Below, in pieces: positions 10,001 to 19,292 of a DNA stretch of 64,000 nt. The notes under the pieces are model-generated. The model made no database searches, was not told the origin of the DNA, and saw only the letters and a program-made list of their open reading frames with translations. Position numbers and translations under genes: made by a program. Positions within the stretch are counted from its first letter, which is position 1. Every line of letters begins with the position of its first letter. This stretch comes from Oscillatoria sp. (GTDB lineage Bacteria > Cyanobacteriota > Cyanobacteriia > Cyanobacteriales > Laspinemataceae), in contig JAABSJ010000001.1 of NCBI GenBank assembly GCA_011390515.1, positions 48,320-112,319 of the forward strand, in the 5' to 3' direction.

Positions 10001-11687
10001 ACAACGGCAATATTTCCTGGCAGAAGTCTCTTCGGTTCTGGCTTCCTCCTTGGACTACCCCACCACCCTCAAGAGTTTGGCGAATCAGGTGGTGCCGACG
10101 ATCGCCGATTACTGCGTCATTTATATTGTGGAGGATGCAGGACTTCTCTCGGGATTGGCAATGGCTCATACCGATCCGGCGAAGGAGGCTTTGTTAGGTG
10201 AGATTGAACAGTATTATCCTCTGGACTTAAATCATGAGGATGGAATTGTCCAGGTTGTTTCCTCGGGTAAACCCATCCTGATTCCGGAATTGACGGATGA
10301 AATGCGAGTTGCTACAGCTCGGGACCCCGAACATCTCAGACTGATGCGGGAACTCGGCTGTCAGTCCTGCACCATTGTCCCGTTGGTGGCTCGGGGTCGG
10401 ACTTTGGGTGCGATTAGCTTTAATATCGCTGAATCCGGGCGTCGTTACAAACCCGAGGACCTGATGTTGGCGGAGGAATTGGCTCGGCGGGCGGGGTTTG
10501 CCATTGATAATGCTCGGTTGTATCGTGAGTCCCAGGAAGCTAACCGCATGAAGGATGAATTTTTGGCGATCGTCTCTCATGAGTTGCGAACGCCCCTGAA
10601 TGCCATGTTAGGTTGGGCTCAGTTACTCCGCACTCGCAAGTTTGACGCGGCGACTACGGAGCGAGCTTTGGAGACTATCGAGCGCAATGCCAGGGTGCAA
10701 ACCCAGTTGATTGAGGATTTATTAGATGTTTCCCGGATTCTGCGGGGGAAAGTGGCCCTGAGTTTGGAGCCGGTGGATTTGAGTGTGGCGATCGCCTCGG
10801 CGATTGACTCTTTGCGTCCGAGTGCTGAAGCGAAGCAGATCCAACTCATCCAGACTCTCAAAAAATCCGTGGGGGTGGTTTCTGGGGATATCACTCGGAT
10901 TCAGCAAGTGGTCTGGAATTTGCTCTCAAATGCGATTAAGTTTACCCCAAGTGAGGGACGAGTTGAGGTGCGGTTGAGGCGATCGCGCAATTTTGCCATT
11001 CTGGAAGTGGCGGATACGGGAATGGGGATCGCACCGGAGTTTTTGCCCTTTGTGTTTGAGCGGTTCCGCCAAGCGGATAGTACCACGACGCGCTCTTACG
11101 GGGGGTTGGGTTTAGGATTGGCGATCGTCCGTCATTTGTTGGAAATGCATGGAGGCAGTATTCGCGCCTACAGTGAGGGAACTGGCAAGGGCGCAACCTT
11201 TACGGTGACTTTACCCCTGTTACAACGTATCCAGGGGAATGAAGCGGTCCAGGATGTTTCTGAGCTGATTTCGGACAATTCTGACCCTGCTGATGATGAC
11301 TTTCCCTTAGCTGGGTTGCGAGTGCTGGTGGTGGAGGATGAAGCGGATACCCTGGAGTTTTTGATTGCCACTCTGGAAATGGCTGGGGCGATGGTGGTGG
11401 GGGTGTCGTCCGCAACGATCGCATTAGCGGCGATCGAGTCAGAAAAACCTGATGTCTTGGTGAGCGATATTGGAATGCCGGAATTGGATGGCTATGCTTT
11501 GATCCAGCAAGTGAGAAGTCAAGAGTCAGATTCAGAGCCTATCCTGCCCGCATTGGCACTCACCGCTTATGCTCGGGATAGCGATCGCGATCGCGCCCTG
11601 AATGCTGGCTTTCACCAACATATCTCTAAACCGATTCAACCCGATCGCCTGATTACGGTGGTCAAAAGTTTGGCGGTTCACCGATAA
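7035..11687 (+). CDS. Hybrid histidine kinase, membrane domain, 7 PAS, GAF, receiver
   Basis: This 1550-residue sensor starts with about 110 residues of four hydrophobic segments (DUF4118/KdpD-like, with TARYGGIGPGL). Seven PAS/PAC units follow, delimited by RKAEE, ERKQ, DRKQAEE-type linkers at about 240, 360, 490, 620, 745, 870 and 995. A GAF domain (about 1000-1165) leads into HisKA with the phosphoacceptor His1182 in VSHELRTPLN, a HATPase_c domain with N, G1 and G2 boxes (NLLSNAIKF, DTGMGIA, GGLGLGLAI), and a C-terminal receiver with VVED acidic pocket and phosphorylatable Asp1478 in VSDIGMPELDG. It should sense several signals at the membrane and pass phosphate internally to its receiver; the output partner is not adjacent. 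The ATG has a GAGGGCGG ribosome site. The signal is unknown. Confidence 0.9.
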   Translation: MFWKFKRSLMLNYGVAPGSVAIALLLTQLLFPLIELTPTVLFVAAVAVTARYGGIGPGLFATVLSAATLDHFSKNAPFTWSMGWGDLLWVGVLSLITVLISSLKESKQQAVQELQKKQLFLQVMTDSLPVAISYVDALELYCFNNQRYKEWFGHSRDSLGGKHLKEILGESAYQVIRPYVKVALSGQSVTYETNIPYQEGGSRYIRATYVPDWGPPPQVKGFIAFIEDITQQRKAEEGLRESQQRSKLALDAAQMGTWEWNLKTGKVKRSAMVARIFGSDQGSFDGTYEAFVQGIYPEDRPSFEQAVQQAIANRADYEIEFRVPRGNLGIRWVLCKGQVLPDQQGNPLRALGVCMDVTESRYASEAIRVSEERFRHIYESNLIGLVFGDRNGNISEANNAFLNIVGYTPEDLRSRRVIWQNLNPFDLSDDEDMTVGLVQGVATPTETELIRKDGRRVPVLMGQVPLQDYTNMGISFVLDLSERKQVQAALSESEERLRLALEAAHTGMWDWDIATGRIAQSEIVERLLGLEVGSFGGTYNSLIKIVHPDDRARFNAHAIATMERGQDFNVEFRVVKPDRTVAWVASIGKRLPDKAKNGDRLIGVCMDITERKQIEQELYRREQEFKALAENAPDIIARMDSEGRYQYVNQAIEQVTGISQKAFIGKALGELGFPQEIDALWKQSVSEVLTTAREGIVEGYLPTPKGTRYYQSRLVPEQTLDGSLDHAICISRDITDLKQTQEALRETNQTLTALIQACPLAVMVLDATGKVKMWNRSAERILGWSEAEAIGRQFPGIPSEKTSELQENISATLAGNPLMGLETRRLTKAGIQIDVAIWTAPLRDAKGNVSYLSILADISDRKQAEEALRDSEDRFRTLVNSMDDIVFTLDRQGRHTAIFGRWFERTQILPEHFLGKTAGELLGPEAAEIHNQANQKALAGESVIYEWSFQTDAGTQYCQTSLSPLRDRQGRVTGIVGVGRDITPRQQAEQRQYFLAEVSSVLASSLDYPTTLKSLANQVVPTIADYCVIYIVEDAGLLSGLAMAHTDPAKEALLGEIEQYYPLDLNHEDGIVQVVSSGKPILIPELTDEMRVATARDPEHLRLMRELGCQSCTIVPLVARGRTLGAISFNIAESGRRYKPEDLMLAEELARRAGFAIDNARLYRESQEANRMKDEFLAIVSHELRTPLNAMLGWAQLLRTRKFDAATTERALETIERNARVQTQLIEDLLDVSRILRGKVALSLEPVDLSVAIASAIDSLRPSAEAKQIQLIQTLKKSVGVVSGDITRIQQVVWNLLSNAIKFTPSEGRVEVRLRRSRNFAILEVADTGMGIAPEFLPFVFERFRQADSTTTRSYGGLGLGLAIVRHLLEMHGGSIRAYSEGTGKGATFTVTLPLLQRIQGNEAVQDVSELISDNSDPADDDFPLAGLRVLVVEDEADTLEFLIATLEMAGAMVVGVSSATIALAAIESEKPDVLVSDIGMPELDGYALIQQVRSQESDSEPILPALALTAYARDSDRDRALNAGFHQHISKPIQPDRLITVVKSLAVHR

Positions 11688-11835
11688 AGCCGGTACCACC
11701 GATGGCCGGGGTTTGAACCCGATCAGGAAAAACCTCCTACAGCCTTGAAGGTGATCAGAGCAGATTTCTGTTTCTGGCCCTGGGTTGAGAGTTGTTAAAT
11801 CTGAGACAATCGGAACAGAATGCTCTGTCCAAATT

Positions 11836-12027
11836 AGCCCTCTTGCAAAAAAAAGGATTGATCCCCCTTTCCCCCCCTGATTATCCCCCTCCCGTCCCCC
11901 TGATTATCCCCCTCCCGTCCCCCTTCCCAAGGGGGAAGCCAGAGGAATGAATGTTTATTTAACGGGGGAAGCCAGAGGAATAAATATTTAGTTCCAGGGG
12001 GGCTTTAAAGAATTTTGCAAGAGGTCT
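11836..12027. mobile_element. Family A MITE-like element, copy 1 (192 bp)
   Basis: Ends are AGCCCTCTTGCAAAA and TTTTGCAAGAGGTCT, inverted apart from one base, and the element is flanked by ATT on both sides (11833-11835 and 12028-12030). The interior has C-rich and G-rich tracts, including a short duplicated CCCCCTGATTATCC segment, and no coding capacity. It occupies much of the gap between the kinase and the acylase gene. Confidence 0.8.
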
Positions 12028-12184
12028 ATTACACGGCATCCGGTTCTCGTTGGTCAAACCAACACTCCTCTAGGACTGAAGTTGGCGATGCGGCTATCCG
12101 GCCAAAGCCCCCAACCGGGGCTAACCTCCAACCCAGTTGGTGACAGACGGATTTGTCTTACACCCTCATTGTAGCGATGATTTC

Positions 12185-14740
12185 ATGATACCCCAGTTTC
12201 GTAAAGGCTTGCAAATCTTCGGGGCGATCGCTCTGATTCTCTCGGTTACCATCGCCTCCCTTACCTTATATTGGGTGACGGATTCTTGGCCGCAACAATC
12301 GGGCCAGATTCTGTTACCCCAATTGAGCGATCGCGTTGAGGTGCGACGGGATGCCTATGGAATTCCCCATATTTATGCCTCCAATGAGCATGATTTATTT
12401 CTAGCACAAGGGTACATTCACGCCCAAGACCGCTTTTGGCAAATGGATTTTTGGCGACATCTCGGTGCCGGTCGTCTTTCAGAACTGTTCGGTGAATCCC
12501 AACTCAAAACCGATCAGTTTTTACGCACCCTAGGATGGGCCAGAATTGCTCAACAAGAAGTGCAAACCCTACCGGATGAATTCCTAGCTCCTTTAACCGC
12601 TTATGCTGAAGGGGTGAATGCCTATCTCCAGGAACATCAGAACACCGATTTAAGTTTGGAATATGGCGTTCTAAAGGTGATGAATTCCAGTTATCAACCG
12701 GAACCTTGGCAACCGGAACATACCCTCACCTGGGCGAAGGTGATGGCCTGGGATTTAGGCACAAATATGGATGAAGAAATCGAGCGGGCTATCTTACTTC
12801 AAACCTATTCTCCGGAACAGGTGGATGAGCTATTTCCCCCCTATTCTAATCAAGCCCCGTTTATTCTGCCCGATTGGAAAATTGCTCAAGGAAAACCGGA
12901 TTTAATCGGGAAGCAGTTGGGGGAAATTACATCGGAAGATGCCCCTGTTTCTATAGCGGCGATCGCCGAGCAGCTTTCCCCCACTTTCAATTCAGTTTCT
13001 GAACAAATATCCGCCCTGGAAACTCTCACCGGCCCCCGAGGCGGGGAAATTGGGTCAAACAGTTGGGTGGTTTCCGGTGCCAAAACTGCTACCGGAAAAC
13101 CCCTGTTAGCCAATGACCCTCATTTAGGAATCCAAATGCCTTCAATTTGGTATGAAATGGGTTTACATTGTCATGCTAAAACCCCAGATTGTCCCTACGA
13201 TATCACAGGATTTTCTTTTGCGGGCATGGTGGGAGTCATTATTGGTCATACCGATCGCATCGCCTGGGGATTTACCAATGTGGGTGCCGATACGATGGAC
13301 CTATATCTCGAAAAAATTAATCCCGACAACCCCAATCAGTATGAAGTAAATGGCAAATGGGTGGACATGGAGCAAGTCCCTGAAACTATCCAAATTGCGG
13401 GGGGAAAAACCTGGTTAGAAACCGTGCGTTACACCCGACATGGACCCATTATCTCCTCAACTTATTCCAAGGTCAAACCCTTGCTGGTTCCGGATCTAAC
13501 CCGCAGTAACCCGGACATTTATGCAATTGCTTTGCGCTGGACGGGTTTAGAACCGGCCCGTCTATTTCCCGCGATTATCCAACTGAATCAAGCCCAAAAT
13601 TGGCAGGATTTCCGCAAGGCTGCCCAGGATTTTGATATTATCCCACAAAATCTGGTCTATGCTGATATTGACGGAAATATCGGCTATCAAATGCCCGGTA
13701 AAATTCCAATTAGAACCCAGAGTGATGGTCGCTATCCGGTACCCGGTTGGACTGATGAACAGGAGTGGAAGGGCTATATTCCTTTTGAGCAACTCCCCTT
13801 TACGTTCAATCCTCCTGCGGGTTATATTGTCACAGCTAATAATGCCGTCGTTGATGAGAGTTATCCCTATCTGATTACCAAGGATTGGGACTATGGATTT
13901 CGTGCTCAACGGATTCTGGAACTGTTGAACGCCAAGGAAGCGGGGTTTGATGTTGAATCCTTCCGGGAAATTCAAGGAGATAATAAAAATCTCAATGCTG
14001 AAAAGTTAGTCCCCATTTTGCTCAATCAGCCCTTTGAAGATTCCCACCTAGAAAGGATTCGTGACTTATTACAGGGTTGGGATTTTCAGGCGGAGGAAAC
14101 GAGTCCGGAAGCGGCTATTTTTGAAGGATTTTGGAAACAGCTACTTGCAGCAACGTTTCATGACAATTTGCTGTTGGACTTTTGGCCGAATGGCGGTCAT
14201 CGCTGGATCAAAGTAATCGGCGATTTAGTGGATTATCCTGATAGTTTTTGGTGGGATAATGTACTCACACCGGAAGTAGAAGACCGCGATTTTATCTTTC
14301 AACAAGCCTTTGCTGAAGCGGTGGCAGACCTGGAAAATCGCTTAGGCAAAAATCCCCAACGCTGGCAATGGGGCGATTTGCATCGGGCGACTTTTAGAAA
14401 TCAAAGTTTAGGTCAGTCAGGAATTGCTCCGATTGAGGCGATTTTTAATCGGGGTGGCGTACCAATATCCGGTGGGAATGCTATAGTGAATGCAACCGCC
14501 TGGAATGCTCGAAATTCCTTTGAGGTAACCTGGATTCCATCCATGCGGATGATTCTGGATTTGAGCGATTTGAATGCGTCGGTTGCGGTGATGTCCACAG
14601 GGCAATCCGGTCATGCTTTCCACCGTCATTATAGTGATTTGATACCCCTGTGGCGCAATCTGTATTATCACCCAATGGTGAGTAGTCCTACAGGGGTAGA
14701 AGCAAGTACGAGAGATACCCTGATTTTGCTCCCGAATTAG
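12185..14740 (+). CDS. Penicillin acylase family protein (Ntn-hydrolase)
   Basis: The 851-residue precursor starts at ATG 12185, followed by a basic stretch and a membrane/signal segment (about residues 8-30, IFGAIALILSVTIASLTLYW). The alpha-chain region has VEVRRDAYGIPHIYA and QGYIHAQDRFWQMD, hallmarks of the family. Autocatalytic cleavage in family members exposes a beta-chain N-terminal nucleophile; here it is Ser291 in GSNSWVVSGAKTATG, followed by LLANDPHL. Other beta-chain motifs (IIGHTDRIAWGFTN, RHGPI) are present. Substrates of cyanobacterial members may be acyl amides such as acyl-homoserine lactones or penicillin-like amides; the substrate cannot be read from the sequence. The frame runs back to a TTG at 12137 but the ATG gives a normal signal region. 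It should act in the periplasm. Confidence 0.9.
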   Translation: MIPQFRKGLQIFGAIALILSVTIASLTLYWVTDSWPQQSGQILLPQLSDRVEVRRDAYGIPHIYASNEHDLFLAQGYIHAQDRFWQMDFWRHLGAGRLSELFGESQLKTDQFLRTLGWARIAQQEVQTLPDEFLAPLTAYAEGVNAYLQEHQNTDLSLEYGVLKVMNSSYQPEPWQPEHTLTWAKVMAWDLGTNMDEEIERAILLQTYSPEQVDELFPPYSNQAPFILPDWKIAQGKPDLIGKQLGEITSEDAPVSIAAIAEQLSPTFNSVSEQISALETLTGPRGGEIGSNSWVVSGAKTATGKPLLANDPHLGIQMPSIWYEMGLHCHAKTPDCPYDITGFSFAGMVGVIIGHTDRIAWGFTNVGADTMDLYLEKINPDNPNQYEVNGKWVDMEQVPETIQIAGGKTWLETVRYTRHGPIISSTYSKVKPLLVPDLTRSNPDIYAIALRWTGLEPARLFPAIIQLNQAQNWQDFRKAAQDFDIIPQNLVYADIDGNIGYQMPGKIPIRTQSDGRYPVPGWTDEQEWKGYIPFEQLPFTFNPPAGYIVTANNAVVDESYPYLITKDWDYGFRAQRILELLNAKEAGFDVESFREIQGDNKNLNAEKLVPILLNQPFEDSHLERIRDLLQGWDFQAEETSPEAAIFEGFWKQLLAATFHDNLLLDFWPNGGHRWIKVIGDLVDYPDSFWWDNVLTPEVEDRDFIFQQAFAEAVADLENRLGKNPQRWQWGDLHRATFRNQSLGQSGIAPIEAIFNRGGVPISGGNAIVNATAWNARNSFEVTWIPSMRMILDLSDLNASVAVMSTGQSGHAFHRHYSDLIPLWRNLYYHPMVSSPTGVEASTRDTLILLPN

Positions 14741-15028
14741 AGCATTCTTCCCTGAGAAAGAGGAGGCGATCGGTCCAAGGGTGAAGGGTGATCCCAAGTT
14801 TTGGGGTCAGTCCCTAGAGTGGCTGGGTTGTGGTCAACCGTTGATTTGAAGGGACATCCATCTACTCTTGGCCGATCGCCTGTAAATTAAACTTAATCGC
14901 TATTAATAAATTGATTTTTTACCATAAAGACCCGGTTTCATCGATTCTCAGATTATGGGTATTACAGATCCTAAAATTAGGGCAAAAATCTGCTAAAATA
15001 TAAAAGTCATTCCAGCGATGGTAGCGAC
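14741..15028. other. AT-rich spacer after the acylase gene
   Basis: No gene is visible in these 290 bases, and the stretch before the GGDEF-EAL gene continues with repeat elements from 15029 on. A weak inverted repeat is possible but no terminator is clear. Confidence 0.4.
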
Positions 15029-15455
15029 TATAGCAGTCCTAAATGATTTGTACCTCACCCGATGTCCCCTCGGATGCTTTGGGCCGCCGACGGTTGGGGC
15101 CGCCGACGTCTTCCACAACTGATTTAGGATTGCTATATCTTCTAAGTCGAAAGCGGTATTCCGTCACGGAATGGAAGGGCAAAACCGGACAAAATAGGAA
15201 AGAAAATGAACCGATGGAGGGGCAGAATTGACCCAAATAATTTAATCCAATCAGAGAAGATTTACCCCTTTATTCCTTGGGATCGGGGAAACCGCAGGCA
15301 ACGGAATCGCCCCGAAAAACTCATAAATCTGGATATAACAATCCTTGCGTGCCGTTCTGGAAGACGTCGGCGGCCCCCTACATCAGGCGGCCCAAAGCAT
15401 CCGAGGGGACATCGGGTGAGGTATAAATCTTGCAAGGAATGCTATATAGCCTTTC
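15029..15455. mobile_element. Foldback element with long inverted arms (about 427 bp)
   Basis: The outer ends are CTATAGCAGTCCTAAATGAT (15029 on) and, inverted, CTATATAGCATTCCTTGC. Inside them, 15055-15114 and 15358-15421 are nearly perfect inverted repeats of about 60 bp, both reading as CACCCGATGTCCCCTCGGAT on one strand and continuing through a GGGCCGCCGACGTC motif. The left arm also contains a local pair, TATAGCAGTCCTAAAT with ATTTAGGATTGCTATA (ending near 15137). The 240-bp centre has no gene I can support. Confidence 0.7.
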
Positions 15456-15549
15456 TCATGTCCATAAGGTACATCCCTCACCCCAAACCCCTCTCCCGTT
15501 CTGGGAGAGGGGCTTTGAAAAGTACCTCATCAGTCCGGGAACCGCTATA
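15456..15549. repeat. Family D repeat (CGGTTCCCGGACTG ends), copy 1
   Basis: The right end, GTACCTCATCAGTCCGGGAA followed by CCGCTATAG, matches the ends of the element at 46272-46427 and a fragment at 51487-51506. The left end, near 15450 with AAGGTACATCCCTC, is a degenerate inverse. The interior holds a CCCCTCTCCC/GGGAGAGGGG hairpin. Confidence 0.6.
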
Positions 15550-15715
15550 GAATGCGAAAATAAGATTTTAAGTTTCATTTTAAGTTGAAAATTTTTACGG
15601 CATTTTCTCTCAAAAGTGATGTACTTTTTACGCCTATTATAACTATCGCATCTCTATGATTTTTAGGGCAGGACTCACAAAAGTTAGAAGCATTGTCAAG
15701 AAAAAGTGAAAGCTT

Positions 15716-18295
15716 ATGAAACGAGATCTCGCCGATGAATGGGAATTCAACTTCGCAGGTCCAGGTAGAGTGATAGTCTGGACCAGTCCTTGCCTAGTCT
15801 GGTTAGGACTATTCCAAGTCAGGGTTTTACCGAAGGCGATCGCCCTGGCCCCCGTCCGGGAGTTGGGGTGGGTCTTGAGTTTAGCCCTCACAACTCTGGC
15901 ATTGCTTTATCTGGCGATCGCCCGCTACCGAAAATCAAGCTTAACCGCCACAGCACAACAGGATACTCTCCCAGAGGATCTCGCCAAAGCTCAATCTGTC
16001 CCCCGGGAAAACTCTCCGGTCCTTCTTGAGCCTCGGGATGGGGGAGAACTCAGTTTTCTCCTAAATATAGCACAAGGAACAGCAGAACAGTTGTCTCAAA
16101 CTTTGTCCCCTGGGGTAGAATCGCCTCAAATCAACCCCTTGTTCCCGCAGATCGTCCAATCCGGAGAGCCCGGTCTAGAATTCTTGCAACTCCATATCCA
16201 GCGAATGCCCCTCGCCCATATTCTCTTTGATGCCGAAGGTCGCTTTCTCGCTTGGAATGCTGGGGCCGAAAGACTATTTGGCTATAGTCGTCAGGAAATC
16301 ATCGGCCAGACCCCGGATCCGATTGTCCCCCCCCAGACGCGATCGCAGGTTGCCCAAATTTTGCAACGTCTCACCCAAGGAGACCTCACGGCCCATAGCA
16401 TTAACGAAAATATCACCAAGTCGGGCCAAACCATTGTTTGTGAGTGGTATAACACCCCCTTGTTTACTGCCCAAGGTCAGTTTGCCGGGATTCTTTCAAT
16501 GGTGCAAGACATCACCGATCGCTGGCAGAGTGAGCTAAACCTGGAATCGATGAATACGGAAATGACCACCCTGTTAAATGCAATTAACGAAGTGGTCCTG
16601 CTGTTTGATGCCCAAGGATGCTATCTGAAAATTCTGCCGACGGATTCTCCCTTGCTGGAACGTGCCGCATCCCAACTCGTGGGCAAAACCCTCCATGATA
16701 TTTTTGAGTCTCCCTTAGCCGATCGCTTTTTAAACTACATCCAAAGAACAATCCGGGAACAAAAGTCCTTTGATCTGGAGTATGAACTCTCCCTGGGCGA
16801 TCGCCCAATGGCATTTTCCGCCAAAGTCTCCCCCCTCAATGGCGATCAGGTCCTGTGGGTGGCCCGGGATATCACCGATCGCAAACATATCCAAGATCTC
16901 CTCCGGCGCTATGCCTTCACCGATCCCCTGACGGGATTGGCGAACCGCTGTTCATTCGTGAGATTTCTGGGGATCGCCATGCAGAATGCTCACAATCACC
17001 TCCGCACGACCGCATCCACCGGGGAGGCGTCCACCGGGGAGGTGCGATCGTCCAAAGTCGCAGTCCTGTTACTGGATATCGACCGCTTCCGAATCGTCAA
17101 ATATAGCCTCGGTCATTGGGTAGCCGATCGCCTGCTGGTTGCCACCGCACAACGCCTCCAGTCCTGTTTAAATCCCGGGGCCACCCTCGCTCGCATTGGG
17201 GGGGACGAGTTCGCCATTTTGGTCGATGATATCACCTGCCTCGCCGATGTTACCCAGCTTGCCGATCGGATCCAATCCGCCATGCGGTTTCCCTTTTCCC
17301 TCGATGAACATGAAATTTTTTCCTCCGTGAGTATCGGGATTGCTCTGGATAACGGCAGCTATCAGCGATCGGGGGAACTGCTGCGCGACGCTGATACCGC
17401 CCTTCATTACGCCAAACAGCAAGGTCAGGGCCAGTATGTCCCCTTTGCCCAGGATATGCATGAAGGGGCGATCGCTCGCTTACAGTTGGAAACCGATTTG
17501 CAACGGGCGATCGCTCATACCGCCCATCCCACCCCCCCAGAAAGCCAGCCTTTTCAAGTGTACTATCAGCCCATCGTTTCCCTCGCTACGGGCAACATTG
17601 TGGGATTTGAAGCCCTCGTGCGCTGGCATCACCCGACTCGGGGTTTGGTCTCTCCCGGTGAATTTATCCCCGTAGCCGAGGAAACCGGACAGATTGGCGC
17701 GATCGACCGCTGGGTGATGACCGAAGCCTGCCGTCAGTTGGGGTGCTGGCAACAGCGATATCCGGCAGCCGCTGATTTGACCATGAGCGTAAATGTTTCC
17801 GGGCTCAACTTTGGTCAAATCGGTATCATCGAACGGATTGAGCAGACCCTTCGTTCCAGTGGGATTTGTGGCCGTTACTTAAAGTTGGAAATTACTGAAA
17901 GTGTGATTCTCAAAAATACTGGGGCCGCCTTAGCACTTCTGGACCGAATTAAAGCCTTGGGAATTAATCTATCCATTGATGATTTTGGGACAGGTTACTC
18001 TTCCTTGGCTCGGTTACATGAATTACCCATCAATACCCTCAAAATTGACCGCAGTTTTGTCAGTCGAATGCGTGGATTGGATGAAAGTTGTGAAATCGTT
18101 CATACCACCATTGCTTTAGCTCACACCCTCGGTTTGGATGCGATCGCCGAAGGGGTCGAAACCGCCCAACAGGTCGAACTCCTGCGAACCCTAGATTGTG
18201 ATTACGCTCAAGGATACTTTTTCTCTAAACCTGTAAACAGTGAAGCCGCTTTAAACCTAATTCTAGCCGAACGTCAGCTTTTTAAGAACGGATAA
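15716..18295 (+). CDS. PAS-PAS-GGDEF-EAL cyclic di-GMP protein
   Basis: The 859-residue protein has one or two hydrophobic segments near the N-terminus (about residues 45-70, LGWVLSLALTTLALLYLAIA). PAS domains follow at about 155-275 and 280-395, then GGDEF (about 395-580) with an intact RIGGDEF, and EAL (about 600-850) with EALVRW, EITES, DDFGTGYSSL, KIDRSFV and AIAEGVET, all motifs needed for metal binding and phosphodiesterase catalysis. Both halves could be active: diguanylate cyclase and c-di-GMP hydrolase. The RxxD inhibitory site expected before GGDEF reads NPGA (in NPGATLARIGGDEF), so product inhibition through that site is unlikely. A duplicated STGE segment interrupts the early GGDEF domain. 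The net direction of activity cannot be told. Confidence 0.92.
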   Translation: MKRDLADEWEFNFAGPGRVIVWTSPCLVWLGLFQVRVLPKAIALAPVRELGWVLSLALTTLALLYLAIARYRKSSLTATAQQDTLPEDLAKAQSVPRENSPVLLEPRDGGELSFLLNIAQGTAEQLSQTLSPGVESPQINPLFPQIVQSGEPGLEFLQLHIQRMPLAHILFDAEGRFLAWNAGAERLFGYSRQEIIGQTPDPIVPPQTRSQVAQILQRLTQGDLTAHSINENITKSGQTIVCEWYNTPLFTAQGQFAGILSMVQDITDRWQSELNLESMNTEMTTLLNAINEVVLLFDAQGCYLKILPTDSPLLERAASQLVGKTLHDIFESPLADRFLNYIQRTIREQKSFDLEYELSLGDRPMAFSAKVSPLNGDQVLWVARDITDRKHIQDLLRRYAFTDPLTGLANRCSFVRFLGIAMQNAHNHLRTTASTGEASTGEVRSSKVAVLLLDIDRFRIVKYSLGHWVADRLLVATAQRLQSCLNPGATLARIGGDEFAILVDDITCLADVTQLADRIQSAMRFPFSLDEHEIFSSVSIGIALDNGSYQRSGELLRDADTALHYAKQQGQGQYVPFAQDMHEGAIARLQLETDLQRAIAHTAHPTPPESQPFQVYYQPIVSLATGNIVGFEALVRWHHPTRGLVSPGEFIPVAEETGQIGAIDRWVMTEACRQLGCWQQRYPAAADLTMSVNVSGLNFGQIGIIERIEQTLRSSGICGRYLKLEITESVILKNTGAALALLDRIKALGINLSIDDFGTGYSSLARLHELPINTLKIDRSFVSRMRGLDESCEIVHTTIALAHTLGLDAIAEGVETAQQVELLRTLDCDYAQGYFFSKPVNSEAALNLILAERQLFKNG

Positions 18296-18454
18296 CCTCT
18301 TCCCCTCGGTCCCAAATTCTGACCCCGAAGTGACCCAATCCGCTCAACTTCCTAATCCCACTCGGGTTTTTTCCTGCCCTGAGTCCGACAATCGGCTATA
18401 ATTTTGAAGAACTGAATAAGCAATCATAAAGGCGATTTTAGGTAGAATTAAATC

Positions 18455-19276
18455 ATGCTAGAACTTCACTGTCACACGACCTATTCCGATGGTACTTTGA
18501 CCCCGACTGAACTGGTGAAACAGGCAGTAGCCGCAGGGGTCCGGGCCTTAGCGATTACGGACCATGATACCATGTCCGGATGGCCCGAAGCGATCGCCGC
18601 TGCCCAATCTTTGGCGATCGAAATCGTTCCCGGACTGGAACTGAGTACGGTGCATAACGGGCGATCGCTGCATATTTTAGGCTTTTATCCCGACCGAGAA
18701 AAATTACAAGAACCCTTAAACGAACGACTCCAAGGCCGAATTGACCGTGCACAACAAACCCTCGACAAATTAGCCGCCCTCGGCTATCCCGTGGAGTTAC
18801 CCCCTTCAAAAGGCGGCATGGCCCCCGGACGTCCCCACATCGCTGCCGCCTTACTCAAAGCCGGTTATATTAAAACTTGTCAAGAAGCCTTTGAACGCTG
18901 GATTGGAGAAGACAAACCCGCCTACGTTCATTATGAAAAATTTTCCATTCAAGATGGGATTAATCTCTTGCGGAGTTGTGGTGCAGTTCCTGTCTGGGCA
19001 CATCCCTATTTGTTTCGCGGTGGACCATTGGAAACGGTCTTAAAAGAAATGGTCGAAGCCGGTTTAATGGGGGTTGAAGTCTATCATCCTCATCATACCC
19101 CCCACCAAGTCCAGAAATTAGAACAATTTTGTGCAGAATATGGGCTATTGATGACCGGCGGCAGTGACTATCATGGACCGAGTATTGATGGGAAAGAATC
19201 CAGCCACCTCAATCAATTTAATTTATCCTTAGAGTTGCTGGAACCCATCAAAACTGCCGCTCAACAATTGCGTTAA
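18455..19276 (+). CDS. PHP-domain phosphoesterase
   Basis: This 273-residue PHP-domain protein starts with the metal-binding motif LHCHTTYSDG, then TDHDTMSG, a VPGLELS strand, PGRPHIA, WAHPYLFRGG and the final GGSDYHGP. These His and Asp ligands form the trinuclear metal site of the family. The closest characterised relatives are 3',5'-nucleoside bisphosphate phosphatase/RNase AM type enzymes (YciV), which hydrolyse phosphoesters of nucleotides or RNA 5' ends. The gene is followed after 16 nt by a cupin gene in the same direction, suggesting one transcript. The specific substrate is inferred from family only. Confidence 0.88.
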   Translation: MLELHCHTTYSDGTLTPTELVKQAVAAGVRALAITDHDTMSGWPEAIAAAQSLAIEIVPGLELSTVHNGRSLHILGFYPDREKLQEPLNERLQGRIDRAQQTLDKLAALGYPVELPPSKGGMAPGRPHIAAALLKAGYIKTCQEAFERWIGEDKPAYVHYEKFSIQDGINLLRSCGAVPVWAHPYLFRGGPLETVLKEMVEAGLMGVEVYHPHHTPHQVQKLEQFCAEYGLLMTGGSDYHGPSIDGKESSHLNQFNLSLELLEPIKTAAQQLR

Positions 19277-19292
19277 ATTTGGCTAAAATTCG

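Noticed and set aside
11836-12027. TA (2-bp) target duplication for family A
   Set aside because: The base outside TA matches between both sides in all five copies, and the unsplit family B site shows three duplicated bases.
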